Origin: RPQJ01 sp963778185
GTDB lineage: Bacteria; Pseudomonadota; Gammaproteobacteria; Steroidobacterales; Steroidobacteraceae
DNA: 64,000 bases
NCBI GenBank assembly: GCA_963778185.1
Contig: CAVZTF010000004.1
Location: forward strand, 434,001-498,000
Reading direction: 5' to 3'
Shown here: piece after piece, positions 1 through 8,397 of the stretch
Position numbering within the stretch: the stretch's first letter is position 1
Layout of the letters: every line of letters starts with the position of its first letter
Translations under genes and position numbers: made by a program
Notes under the pieces: model-generated
The model's input: the letters and a program-made list of their open reading frames with translations, nothing else
The model's database searches: none
What the model was told of the DNA's origin: nothing

Positions 1-426
1 CAGGTGATCCACGCGAGCGAGTGGCTCGAGATCACCCAGCAACGGATCAATGCTTTCGCCGAGGCGACCGGCGACCACCAGTGGATCCACGTCGATCCGG
101 AGCGCGCGAAGCTTGAATCGCCGTATGGCGGCGCCATTGCCCACGGGTTCCTGACGCTGTCGCTGTACCCGCTGCTGCGCGGACTCGTCGCATCCGACCA
201 GCCGGTCTTCCCGGGGGTCCGGCAGGTCATCAACTACGGGCTCGACAAGCTGAGGTTTCCGAACGCAGTGCGGGCCGGGAGCCGCGTGCGCGCGCACTGC
301 ACGCTGCTCGCGGTCGAGGAGGTGTCCGGCGGCCTGCAGGTGACCGAGCAGTACTCGGTGGAGATCGAGGGACAGTCGAAGCCCGCCTGCGTGGCGGCGG
401 CGATCATGCGACTGTACTTCGCATAG
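1..426 (+). CDS. MaoC-family (R)-specific enoyl-CoA hydratase, 5' end outside window
   Basis: Hot-dog fold hydratase of the MaoC type, expected to hydrate enoyl-CoA esters in fatty-acid or polyhydroxyalkanoate metabolism. The first readable residues run straight into the family core: a Q-x-x-I-N-x-F-A-x-A-T-G-D-H-Q-W-I-H stretch carries the catalytic Asp/His, followed by P-Y-G-G-x-I-A-H-G-F. About 140 residues are visible. Family members usually have 10-15 more residues before this point, so the true start lies left of the window and the GTG at position 4 is probably internal. The gene ends 84 bases before the cysteine synthase gene, and no functional link to it is apparent. Family assignment is secure; the physiological substrate is unknown. 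Confidence 0.9.
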   Translation, partial: QVIHASEWLEITQQRINAFAEATGDHQWIHVDPERAKLESPYGGAIAHGFLTLSLYPLLRGLVASDQPVFPGVRQVINYGLDKLRFPNAVRAGSRVRAHCTLLAVEEVSGGLQVTEQYSVEIEGQSKPACVAAAIMRLYFA

Positions 427-510
427 CACCATTCCCACGCGGCATGTAGGGGCTGCGGCCGCTGGTCTATAGTCGCGGTCAACAACAACCTTTCCGCGGG
501 GGGTCTCGCC

Positions 511-1452
511 ATGATCTACGACAGCATCCTGCACACCATCGGGCGCACGCCCATCGTGCGCGTCAACCGCATCACGCCCCCGCACGTCACGATGTACGTG
601 AAGTGCGAGTACTTCAATCCGCTCTCCTCGGTGAAGGATCGCCTCGCGATCGCGATCATCGAGGACGCGGAACGCCGCGGCGCGCTCAAGCCCGGCCAGA
701 CCGTCGTCGAGGCAACGTCGGGCAACACCGGCATCGCGCTCGCCATGGTGTGCGCCGCGAAAGGCTATCCGTTCGTCGCCGTGATGGTCGAGACGTTCTC
801 GGTCGAGCGACGCAAGGTGATGCGCATGCTCGGCGCCAAGGTCATCCTCACCCCCGCGGCCGAGCGCGGCAGCGGCATGGTGCGCAAGGCCGAGGAGCTC
901 GCGAAGAAGCACGGCTGGTTCCTCGCGCGCCAGTTCGAGAACGAGGCGAATCCCGCCTATCACCGCCAGACGACCGGTCCCGAGATCCTGAGTGACTTCG
1001 CGGGGCGGCGGCTCGATTTCTTCGTGACCGGCTGGGGCACGGGCGGCACGCTCACCGGCGCGGGCGAGATGCTCCGCCTCGCGCGGCCCGAGGTGCGCAT
1101 CGTCGCGACGGAGCCCGCCGGGGCCTCGATGCTCGCAGGCGCCGAGTGGAAACCGCACAAGATCCAGGGCTGGACTCCCGATTTCCTGCCCAAGGTGCTC
1201 AACCGTTCCGTCCCGCACGAGATCGTGCCCGTGACGGACGAGGAGTCGATCGCCGCTTCGCGCGCGCTGGCGCGCAGCGAGGGCATCTTCTGCGGCATCT
1301 CCTCCGGCGGCACTTTTGCGGCGGCGCTCAAGGTGGCGGAGAAGGCGCCGCCGGGAGCGGTGATCCTCGCGATGCTCCCGGACACGGCGGAGCGCTACCT
1401 GTCGACGCCACTCTTCGAGGGCATCGCCGAGGGGTCGGACCCCGAGCCCTGA
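511..1452 (+). CDS. cysK: cysteine synthase (O-acetylserine sulfhydrylase), PLP-dependent
   Basis: Fold-type II PLP enzyme of 313 residues that would condense O-acetylserine with sulfide to make cysteine in the cytoplasm. The PLP lysine sits in the N-P-L-S-S-V-K-D-R motif near residue 35. The substrate-binding loop T-S-G-N-T-G-I-A-L-A follows near residue 70. The phosphate cradle G-T-G-G-T-L-T-G-A-G and a late G-I-S-S-G-G complete the family pattern, and the C-terminal R-Y-L-S-T-P-L-F resembles CysK. Length matches CysK (about 310-320). The ATG at 511 directly precedes the usual N-terminal I-G-R-T-P-I-V-R sequence. The gene stands alone, with a TATAGT-like -10 roughly 40 bases upstream. CysM or a cystathionine beta-synthase-like role cannot be excluded by eye. 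Confidence 0.85.
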   Translation: MIYDSILHTIGRTPIVRVNRITPPHVTMYVKCEYFNPLSSVKDRLAIAIIEDAERRGALKPGQTVVEATSGNTGIALAMVCAAKGYPFVAVMVETFSVERRKVMRMLGAKVILTPAAERGSGMVRKAEELAKKHGWFLARQFENEANPAYHRQTTGPEILSDFAGRRLDFFVTGWGTGGTLTGAGEMLRLARPEVRIVATEPAGASMLAGAEWKPHKIQGWTPDFLPKVLNRSVPHEIVPVTDEESIAASRALARSEGIFCGISSGGTFAAALKVAEKAPPGAVILAMLPDTAERYLSTPLFEGIAEGSDPEP

Positions 1453-1545
1453 GCGCGCGTGCATCCTTTTGCGTCTCCCCCGCGAAACGATGGGATAATC
1501 ACCGACTCCCTTTGACCGTTTTGCGCCGGAGCGCGCCGATCGACC

Positions 1546-2661
1546 ATGCCGGATACATTGAAAAAGGTACTGGCAGGCGCCGTCATCGGCGCGCTGCTGG
1601 TGTTCTTCTACTTTCACGTGAGCGCAGAGCGCGCCAGGCGGGATCCCGCCGCCCAGGCGGGGCCGGCACAGTCGCAGGCCCGGCCGGGCGCCGGCGCGAG
1701 CCCTGGCGGCGCGGCTGGCTTCAGCCAGGCGGCCGTCGCCGTCGTGGCCGTACCGGTGCAATCCAAGCAGCTTGCCATGGAACTCGAGGCGCTCGGCACC
1801 GCGCACGCCAACGAGTCAGTGGTGATCACCGCGAAGGTGGCCAACCAGGTGACGGCGGTGCGTTTCCAGGAGGGCCAGCAGGTGCGGCGCGGCGACGTGC
1901 TCGTCGAACTGGACGGGGCGCAGGCGCAGGCCGACCTCGCCGCAGCCGAGGCGGCGCTTGCGGAGAGTCGCAGCCAATACCAGCGCAGCCGCGAGCTGTA
2001 CACGACCAAGGTGCTGTCGGACTCGCAGATCGAGCAGATCGAGGCCACGTTCAAGGGAAACCAGGCCCGCGTCGATGCGGCGCGCTCACGGCTCGGCGAC
2101 ACGGTGGTCCGCGCGCCGTTCGCCGGCCGGGTCGGCCTGCGCCGCGTGAGCGTCGGCAGCCTCATCAGCCCGGGCACGGCGATCACGACGCTCGACGACA
2201 CGAGCACGATCAAGCTCGACTTCACCGTTCCGGAGACGTTCCTGTCGGCGGTCGAGCCGGGGCTCGAGATCACGGCGCGCAGCGTGGCGTATCCCGACAC
2301 GCACTTCGGTGGCCGCGTCGGCAGCGTCGACACCCGCGTCGACCCCGCGACGCGCGCGGTGACGGTGCGCGCACTGGTACCGAACCCCGCCGGCCTGCTC
2401 AAGCCCGGCATGTTCCTCACCGTGCGCCTCGCGCGCGGGGCGGCCGACACGCTGGTCGTTCCCGAGGAAGCGCTGGTCCCGGAGCAGGGCGACGTGTTCG
2501 TCTTCGTCGTCAAGGACGAGGCCGCCGAGAAGCGCCTGGTCCGCATGGGACAGCGGCGCGTCGGCGAGGTGCAGGTCCTCGAGGGCCTCGCCGAGGGCGA
2601 GCTCGTCGTCACCGAGGGCACGCAGAAGCTGCGGGACGGTGCCGCGGTCACCCTGCAATGA
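1546..2661 (+). CDS. RND efflux pump periplasmic adaptor (membrane fusion protein)
   Basis: Periplasmic adaptor of 371 residues, HlyD/AcrA type. It has one N-terminal membrane anchor (about residues 5-22, L-A-G-A-V-I-G-A-L-L-V-F-F-Y-F), then an Ala/Gly/Pro-rich linker. A lipoyl/barrel-sandwich domain is split by an alpha-helical hairpin rich in Gln, Glu, Ser and Arg. Beta-barrel and membrane-proximal domains follow, ending in the typical G-L-x-x-G-E-x-V-V-x-x-G-x-x-x-L-x-D-G. The stop overlaps the start of the transporter gene (ATGATGA), implying translational coupling. No outer-membrane TolC-like factor is nearby, so the pump probably uses a channel encoded elsewhere. The substrate is not predictable. 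A GATAAT hexamer about 50 bases upstream could be the -10 element. Confidence 0.92.
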   Translation: MPDTLKKVLAGAVIGALLVFFYFHVSAERARRDPAAQAGPAQSQARPGAGASPGGAAGFSQAAVAVVAVPVQSKQLAMELEALGTAHANESVVITAKVANQVTAVRFQEGQQVRRGDVLVELDGAQAQADLAAAEAALAESRSQYQRSRELYTTKVLSDSQIEQIEATFKGNQARVDAARSRLGDTVVRAPFAGRVGLRRVSVGSLISPGTAITTLDDTSTIKLDFTVPETFLSAVEPGLEITARSVAYPDTHFGGRVGSVDTRVDPATRAVTVRALVPNPAGLLKPGMFLTVRLARGAADTLVVPEEALVPEQGDVFVFVVKDEAAEKRLVRMGQRRVGEVQVLEGLAEGELVVTEGTQKLRDGAAVTLQ

Positions 2662-5600
2662 TGATCTCGACCGTCTCGGTGAAGCGCCCGGTGTTCGCGA
2701 CCGTGGTGAGCCTGTTGCTCGTCATCCTCGGCCTGCTCGCCGCGACGCGCCTGCCGGTGCGCGAGATGCCGGAGGTGGAATCGCCGGTCGTTTCCATCGA
2801 GACGACCTACCTCGGTGCGGCGGCGGACGTGGTCGAGACGAAGATCACCCAGGTCATCGAGGACCGGGTGTCCGGGCTCGAGGGCGTCACCAAGATCACT
2901 TCGCAGAGCATCGACGGGCGCTCCAGCATCAACCTCGAGTTCGCGCCCGAGCGGGACGTCGACGAGGCGGCCAACGACGTGCGCGACCGGGTCTCGCGGG
3001 TCGCGTCGAGCCTGCCGCCGGAGGCCGACCCGCCCGAGATCGGCAAGGTCGACTTCAACGCCGACCCGATCATGTGGGTGAATCTCTCGAGCAGCACCCT
3101 GGACGTGCTCGAGCTGACCGACTACGCCGAACGGACCATCGCCGAGCGGCTCGGCGTGCTGCCCGGCGTGGCGCGCGTGCGCATGGGCGGGGCGCGGCGC
3201 TACGCGATGCGGGTGTGGATCGACCGCGAAGCGCTGGCGGCCCGCCAGCTCACCGTCGCCGACATCGAGAGCGCCCTGCGGCGCGAGAACGTGCAGCTGC
3301 CCGCCGGCCGCCTCGAATCCTCGCAGCGCGAGCTCACGCTGCGCACCGAGACCGGACTCGCGACCGAACAGGATTTCCGCCAGCTCGTCATCGGCCGCGG
3401 CGCCGACGGCTATCTCGTGCGCCTGGGCGAGGTCGCGGACGTGCGCCTCGCGGCGGAGAACGAGCGCACGCTGTCGCGCTCGAACGGCGTGCCCGGCCTC
3501 AGCATCGGCATCGAGCAGATTTCCAAGGCCAACACGCTCGAGGTGGCGCAGGGCGTCCACGCCGAGCTCGAGCGCCTGCGTGCGCAGCTGCCGCCGGGCA
3601 CCGTGCTCGAGATCAACATGGACCGCGCGGTCTTCATCGAGGAATCGATGAAGGAGGTGGTCATCGCGCTCGTCATCGCGCTGGTGCTGGTGCTGGCGGT
3701 GATCTACCTGTTCCTCGGTAACGTGCGTGCCACGCTGATCCCGGCCGTGACGATCCCCGTGTCGATCATCGCCTCGTTCATGGTGATGGCGGCGCTCGGG
3801 TTCTCCATCAACACGCTCACGCTGCTCGGCATGGTGCTCGCCATCGGCCTCGTCGTGGACGACTCGATCGTGGTGCTGGAGAACATCTACCGCCGCATGG
3901 AGCTCGGCGAGCCGCCGCTGATCGCCGCCGTGGACGGCAGCCGCGAGATCGGCTTCGCGGTGATCGCCACCACGCTGGTGCTGGTCGCGGTGTTCGTGCC
4001 CATTTCCTTCCTGCAGGGCAACGTCGGCAAGCTGTTCCGCGAGTTCGGCTTCACCATCGCGGCGGCCGTGCTGTTTTCCTCATTGGTCGCCCTCACGCTC
4101 ACGCCCATGATGAGCTCGAAGCTGCTGTCCGGCGGCGCCACGCACTCCCGGTTGTCGCGGGCGGTTGATGGCTTCTTCCGCTCGCTCGCGGCGCGCTACG
4201 AGGCGCTGCTGCGACGCCTGATGAACCGGCCCTGGCTGGTGGTCGGCGCGACGATCGGGGCCATGGCGGTCGCGGCGCTGCTGTTCCGGTCGCTGCCGAG
4301 CGAGCTCACGCCGTCCGAGGACCGCGGCATGATGTTCTTCGGCCTGACGGGCCCGGAAGGGGCCTCGCTCGACTACATGGACCGCCACGCGCGCATGGCC
4401 GAGGACGTCCTGATGCGCGAGGCGGCGCGCGGCGAGATCGAGCGGGTCAACGTGCGCATCCCGGGTGGTTTCGGCGGCGGTGCGGAGATGAACTCCGCCC
4501 GCGGGTTCGTCGTGCTCGTGCCCTGGGGCGAGCGGGAGCGGACGGCGGATCAGATCGCGCAGGCCGTGCGCACGGAACTGAGCAAGATCCCGGGCGCGCG
4601 TTCCTTCGTGGGCGCGCCGGGCGGTTGGGTGCGCGGCGGCGGCACGCCGGTGCAGGTCGTGCTCGGCGGCACCGACTATGTCGAGATCGTCAAGTGGCGC
4701 GACCTGCTGATGCAGCGCATGCAGGACAACCCCGGCCTGAGCAACGTCCAGTCCAACTACGAGGAGCGCAAGCCTCAGCTGCGCGTCGCGATCGACCGCG
4801 ACCGCGCCGCGGATCTCGGCATCTCCCTGCAGACGGTCGGGCGTACGCTCGAGACGGTGCTCGGGTCGCGCATCGTGACGACCTACATCGACCGTGACCG
4901 GGAGTACAACGTGATCCTGCAGGGGCGGGCGGAGGATCGTGCGACGCCGACGGACCTCGACAATCTCTACGTGCGCTCCGACCGCACGGGCGAGCTCATC
5001 CCGCTCTCGAACCTCGTGCAGCTCACCGAGCTCGCCGGTCCGATCCGTCTCAATCGCTTCGATCGCCTGCGCTCGATCACGGTCAGCGCGGCGCTGGCGC
5101 CCGGGTATCCGCTCGGCGAGGCACTCGAGTTCGTCGAGGGGGTCGTGCAGGAGGAGCTGCCGCCGACGGCGCGGCTCAGCTTCGACGGCGAGTCGCGCGA
5201 GTTCAAGCAGTCCGGCGGCCAGCTGTACTTCATGTTCCTGCTGGCGCTGGTGGTCGTGTTCCTGGTGCTCGCCGCCCAGTTCGAAAGCTTCCTGCACCCG
5301 TTCGTCATCATGACCACGGTGCCGCTGGCGGTGATCGGCGCACTGGTCGGGCTGTGGCTGTACGGGATGTCCATCAACGTGTTCAGCCAGATCGCCGCGA
5401 TCATGCTGGTGGGCCTCGCGGCGAAGAACGGCATCCTGATCGTCGAGTTCGCGAACCAGCTGCGCGACCGCGGCCTCGAGTACCGCGAGGCGGTCGTCGA
5501 GGCGGCCGCGATCCGGCTGCGCCCGGTGCTCATGACGAGCTTCTGCACGGCCTTCGGCGCACTGCCACTGCTCGTCGCGAGCGGCGCGGGCGCGGAGTCG

Positions 5601-5801
5601 CGCCAGGCCATCGGCGTGGTGGTTTTCTATGGCGTGGTGATCTCGGTGTTCCTGACGCTGGCCGTGGTGCCGGCGGTCTACACGCTGGTGGCCCGCAACA
5701 CGAGTTCCCCGCAGACGATCGCCAAGGTGATCGACCGGCTGCGGGCCGCGGCGCCGGCCGGCGACAGGCTGCCCGGGGAGGAGGCCGGGGAGGCCCGTTG
5801 A
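2658..5801 (+). CDS. RND-family inner-membrane efflux transporter (HAE1 type)
   Basis: Proton-driven drug/lipid exporter subunit of 1047 residues, the standard length for AcrB/MexB-like HAE1 RND proteins. It shows the expected repeat architecture: TM1 near residues 10-30, a large periplasmic porter domain, a TM block with the family motif G-L-V-V-D-D-S-I-V-V-L-E-N-I carrying the proton-relay aspartates, a second periplasmic domain, and a final TM block with L-V-G-L-A-A-K-N-G-I-L-I-V-E-F-A-N. The start is the first ATG of ATGATGA, overlapping the adaptor stop. It forms a two-gene operon with the adaptor. No regulator is adjacent, so the inducing signal is unknown. The substrate is also unknown. 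Confidence 0.95.
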   Translation: MMISTVSVKRPVFATVVSLLLVILGLLAATRLPVREMPEVESPVVSIETTYLGAAADVVETKITQVIEDRVSGLEGVTKITSQSIDGRSSINLEFAPERDVDEAANDVRDRVSRVASSLPPEADPPEIGKVDFNADPIMWVNLSSSTLDVLELTDYAERTIAERLGVLPGVARVRMGGARRYAMRVWIDREALAARQLTVADIESALRRENVQLPAGRLESSQRELTLRTETGLATEQDFRQLVIGRGADGYLVRLGEVADVRLAAENERTLSRSNGVPGLSIGIEQISKANTLEVAQGVHAELERLRAQLPPGTVLEINMDRAVFIEESMKEVVIALVIALVLVLAVIYLFLGNVRATLIPAVTIPVSIIASFMVMAALGFSINTLTLLGMVLAIGLVVDDSIVVLENIYRRMELGEPPLIAAVDGSREIGFAVIATTLVLVAVFVPISFLQGNVGKLFREFGFTIAAAVLFSSLVALTLTPMMSSKLLSGGATHSRLSRAVDGFFRSLAARYEALLRRLMNRPWLVVGATIGAMAVAALLFRSLPSELTPSEDRGMMFFGLTGPEGASLDYMDRHARMAEDVLMREAARGEIERVNVRIPGGFGGGAEMNSARGFVVLVPWGERERTADQIAQAVRTELSKIPGARSFVGAPGGWVRGGGTPVQVVLGGTDYVEIVKWRDLLMQRMQDNPGLSNVQSNYEERKPQLRVAIDRDRAADLGISLQTVGRTLETVLGSRIVTTYIDRDREYNVILQGRAEDRATPTDLDNLYVRSDRTGELIPLSNLVQLTELAGPIRLNRFDRLRSITVSAALAPGYPLGEALEFVEGVVQEELPPTARLSFDGESREFKQSGGQLYFMFLLALVVVFLVLAAQFESFLHPFVIMTTVPLAVIGALVGLWLYGMSINVFSQIAAIMLVGLAAKNGILIVEFANQLRDRGLEYREAVVEAAAIRLRPVLMTSFCTAFGALPLLVASGAGAESRQAIGVVVFYGVVISVFLTLAVVPAVYTLVARNTSSPQTIAKVIDRLRAAAPAGDRLPGEEAGEAR

Positions 5802-5944
5802 GTCGGAGTGTTCTCAGAAGATTTACATAAGCACTTGAAAAATATTGAAAATAGCCTGACCGGACGAGCGGCCGGCGAGCCGGCGGTCGGTCGGCTTGCT
5901 AGACTCCCCGGACCCCCGGCCCCTGCGGCCACGGGGTTCCAGCC

Positions 5945-7441
5945 ATGGCGCAGACTCCATACCAACAACTCGAGCAGGAGTTCCGCCGCCTCCACGCCTT
6001 CCGCGGAGCGGCCAGCCTGCTGCGCTGGGACGCGGCGGTGATGATGCCGCGCGGCAGCGCGAACGTGCGCGGCGAGCAGCTGGCCGCGCTGGAGTCCGAG
6101 TGCCATGCGCTGCTCACGACGCCGAAGCTCTCCCGCCTGCTCGAGCGCGCCCTGGCCGCCGAGTCTCAGCTCGAGGACTGGCAGCTCGCCAACCTGCGCG
6201 AGATGCGTCGCGAGCGGGACCACGCGATTGCCACGCCCCTGTCGCTGGTGACCCGCATGGCGCGAGCGACGGCGGTGGCCGAGGTTCGCTGGCTCGAGGC
6301 CAAGCAGGAGAGCAACTTCGCGCTTTTCGCGCCGCACCTCGAGGAGGTCGTCGCGCTCACCCGCGACAAGGCCCAGGTGCTGTCGCAGGCGCTCGGACTC
6401 GCGCCCTACGACGCGCTCATCGACGGGTTCAGTCCCGGTTTCCTGGCCGCCGAGATCGACCAGCTGTTCCGCACTGTCTCGCCCCGCCTGCCGAACCTGA
6501 TCCGCGAGGCGATCGAGCTGCAGGCCGCGCATCCGCCGTTGCCGCTGCTCGGCAAGGTGAGCGCCTCCAAGCAGCGCTCGCTGGCCGTGGAGGTGATGCG
6601 TGCGCTCGGTTTCCCGTTCGACCGCGGCCGCCTCGACGAGAGCGACCACCCTTTCACCGAGGGCGTGAACGGCGACGTGCGCGTCACGACACGCTTCGTG
6701 GCGAACGAGCCCTTCACCGGGCTGATGGGCGTGCTGCACGAGACGGGGCAGGCGATGTACGACCTCGGCCTGCCCGAGGCCTGGCGCGACCAGCCGGTGG
6801 GCCGCGACCGGGGGATGGCCCTCGAGGAGAGCCAGTCGCTGCTGCTCGAGATGATCGTCGGTCGCAGCCGGCCGTTCCTCGCCTACCTGCAGCCGCTGCT
6901 CGAGAAACACTATGGCGCCACCGGGCCGGAATGGGAGATCGAGAACCTCTACCAGACGCTGATCCGCGTGCGGCGCGGTGCGATCCGCGTGGACGCCGAC
7001 GAGCTCACCTACCCGGTGCACATCATGCTGCGCTTCGAGCTCGAGAAGCGCATCTTCGAGGGCTCGCTCCCGGTCAGCGACCTGTCCGAGGCCTGGAGCA
7101 CGGGTCTGGAGGAGCGCCTCGGCCTGCGTCCCGCCAACGACGCCGAAGGCTGCCTGCAGGACGTCCATTGGGCCGTGGGATCCTTCGGCTATTTCCCGTC
7201 GTACGCGCTCGGCGGCTTCATCGCCGCGCAGCTCTACGAGACCCTGCGCAACGATCACCCGGACCTCGACGCGGAGATCGAGGCCGGCCGCTTCGGCCCG
7301 CTGTTCGAATGGCTGCGCCAGAACGTGCATGGCGTCGGCGCGAGCCTGAGCGCGCAGGACCTGATCCGCAGGGCGACGGGCAAGGAGCTGTCCGCTGCGC
7401 CGTGGCTCAGGTACGCGGAAGCGAAGTATCTGGAAGAGTAG
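5945..7441 (+). CDS. M32-family carboxypeptidase Taq-like protein with altered HExxQ zinc motif
   Basis: A protein of 498 residues matching M32 metallocarboxypeptidases along its whole length. It has the D-H-P-F-T-E-G motif, D-V-R-V-T-T-R-F, an R-V-D-A-D-E-L-T-Y segment, and the W-A-V-G-S-F-G-Y-F-P-S-Y-A-L-G signature near the C-terminus. M32 enzymes remove C-terminal residues from peptides in the cytoplasm using a zinc held by HExxH plus a downstream Glu. Here the motif reads H-E-T-G-Q (His265, Glu266, Gln269), so the second zinc histidine is replaced. The usual HESQ motif reads E-E-S-Q near 297, with its Glu kept. The rest of the fold looks intact, so this is either a variant subfamily with Gln as ligand or a protein with weakened catalysis. 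It stands alone after an AT-richer 140-base gap. Confidence 0.88.
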   Translation: MAQTPYQQLEQEFRRLHAFRGAASLLRWDAAVMMPRGSANVRGEQLAALESECHALLTTPKLSRLLERALAAESQLEDWQLANLREMRRERDHAIATPLSLVTRMARATAVAEVRWLEAKQESNFALFAPHLEEVVALTRDKAQVLSQALGLAPYDALIDGFSPGFLAAEIDQLFRTVSPRLPNLIREAIELQAAHPPLPLLGKVSASKQRSLAVEVMRALGFPFDRGRLDESDHPFTEGVNGDVRVTTRFVANEPFTGLMGVLHETGQAMYDLGLPEAWRDQPVGRDRGMALEESQSLLLEMIVGRSRPFLAYLQPLLEKHYGATGPEWEIENLYQTLIRVRRGAIRVDADELTYPVHIMLRFELEKRIFEGSLPVSDLSEAWSTGLEERLGLRPANDAEGCLQDVHWAVGSFGYFPSYALGGFIAAQLYETLRNDHPDLDAEIEAGRFGPLFEWLRQNVHGVGASLSAQDLIRRATGKELSAAPWLRYAEAKYLEE

Positions 7442-7482
7442 GGCCCGAGGGGCCCAGCCCGCGGCACCGGCCCCCGTCCACG

Positions 7483-8358
7483 ATGAACGCCACGCCCCGA
7501 CTCGCCACCCGCCCGTCCAGCACCTTCAAGCGCCTGCAGGCCCGCCTGCGCGGCCTCGTCGGCAAGGCAATCGACGACTTCGGGATGATCGCGGACGGCG
7601 ACCGCGTGATGGTCTGCCTCTCGGGTGGCAAGGACTCCTACACGCTGCTCGACATCCTGATGTCCCTGCAGCGCAGCGCGCCGGTGCGCTTCGAACTGGT
7701 CGCGGTCAACCTCGACCAGAAGCAGCCCGGCTTTCCCGCCCACGTGCTGCCCGGGTACCTGACGGACCTCGGTGTACCCTTCGAGATCCTGGAGCAGGAC
7801 ACCTACAGCGTCGTGAAGCGCGTGGTGCCCGAGGGACGCACGATGTGCGGGCTGTGCTCGCGCCTGCGCCGCGGCCGCCTGTATCGCCATGCCGCCGAGA
7901 ACGGCATCACCAAGATCGCGCTCGGCCACCACCGCGACGACATCGTCGAGACGCTGTTCCTCAACATGTTCTTCGCCGGGCGCATGAAGGCGATGCCGCC
8001 GAAGCTGCTGTCCGAGGACGGCCGGCACATCGTGATCCGGCCGCTCGCCTACGTGCCGGAACGCGAAATCGAGCGCTATGCCCGCGCCCGGCAGTTCCCG
8101 ATCATTCCCTGCCGGCTGTGCGGCTCGCAGGAGCAGCTGCAGCGCGTCGCGGTGAAGAAGATGCTCGCCGACTGGGAACGCGAATACCCGGGCCGCACCG
8201 AGACCATCTTCTCCTCGATGCGCAACGTCGCGGTGTCCCACCTCGCGGACCCCGCCGCCTTCGACTTCGCCGGCCTCGACGCCCGCCGGTACCCTGCGGC
8301 GAGCGGCGGCGACGCAGACACGGCGGAGCCCGATGCGGAGCCCTGGGAAGAGCGCTGA
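7483..8358 (+). CDS. ttcA: tRNA 2-thiocytidine(32) synthetase TtcA
   Basis: ATP-dependent thiolase of 291 residues that installs 2-thiocytidine at position 32 of certain tRNAs. The PP-loop S-G-G-K-D-S lies near residue 50. Two Cys pairs (C-G-L-C and later C-R-L-C) match the cysteines that hold the Fe-S cluster, and the L-G-H-H-x-D-D-x-x-E-T motif follows. The C-terminus includes the typical M-R-N-V-x-x-S-H-L-x-D segment. The start is the ATG 41 bases after the carboxypeptidase stop; earlier in-frame sequence is only read-through of that region. Its 3' end is 39 bases from the convergent permease gene. Confidence 0.95.
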   Translation: MNATPRLATRPSSTFKRLQARLRGLVGKAIDDFGMIADGDRVMVCLSGGKDSYTLLDILMSLQRSAPVRFELVAVNLDQKQPGFPAHVLPGYLTDLGVPFEILEQDTYSVVKRVVPEGRTMCGLCSRLRRGRLYRHAAENGITKIALGHHRDDIVETLFLNMFFAGRMKAMPPKLLSEDGRHIVIRPLAYVPEREIERYARARQFPIIPCRLCGSQEQLQRVAVKKMLADWEREYPGRTETIFSSMRNVAVSHLADPAAFDFAGLDARRYPAASGGDADTAEPDAEPWEER

Positions 8359-8397
8359 GGCGGCTGGTCCGGGAGGCATTTCCCGAGCCGTCGCGCG

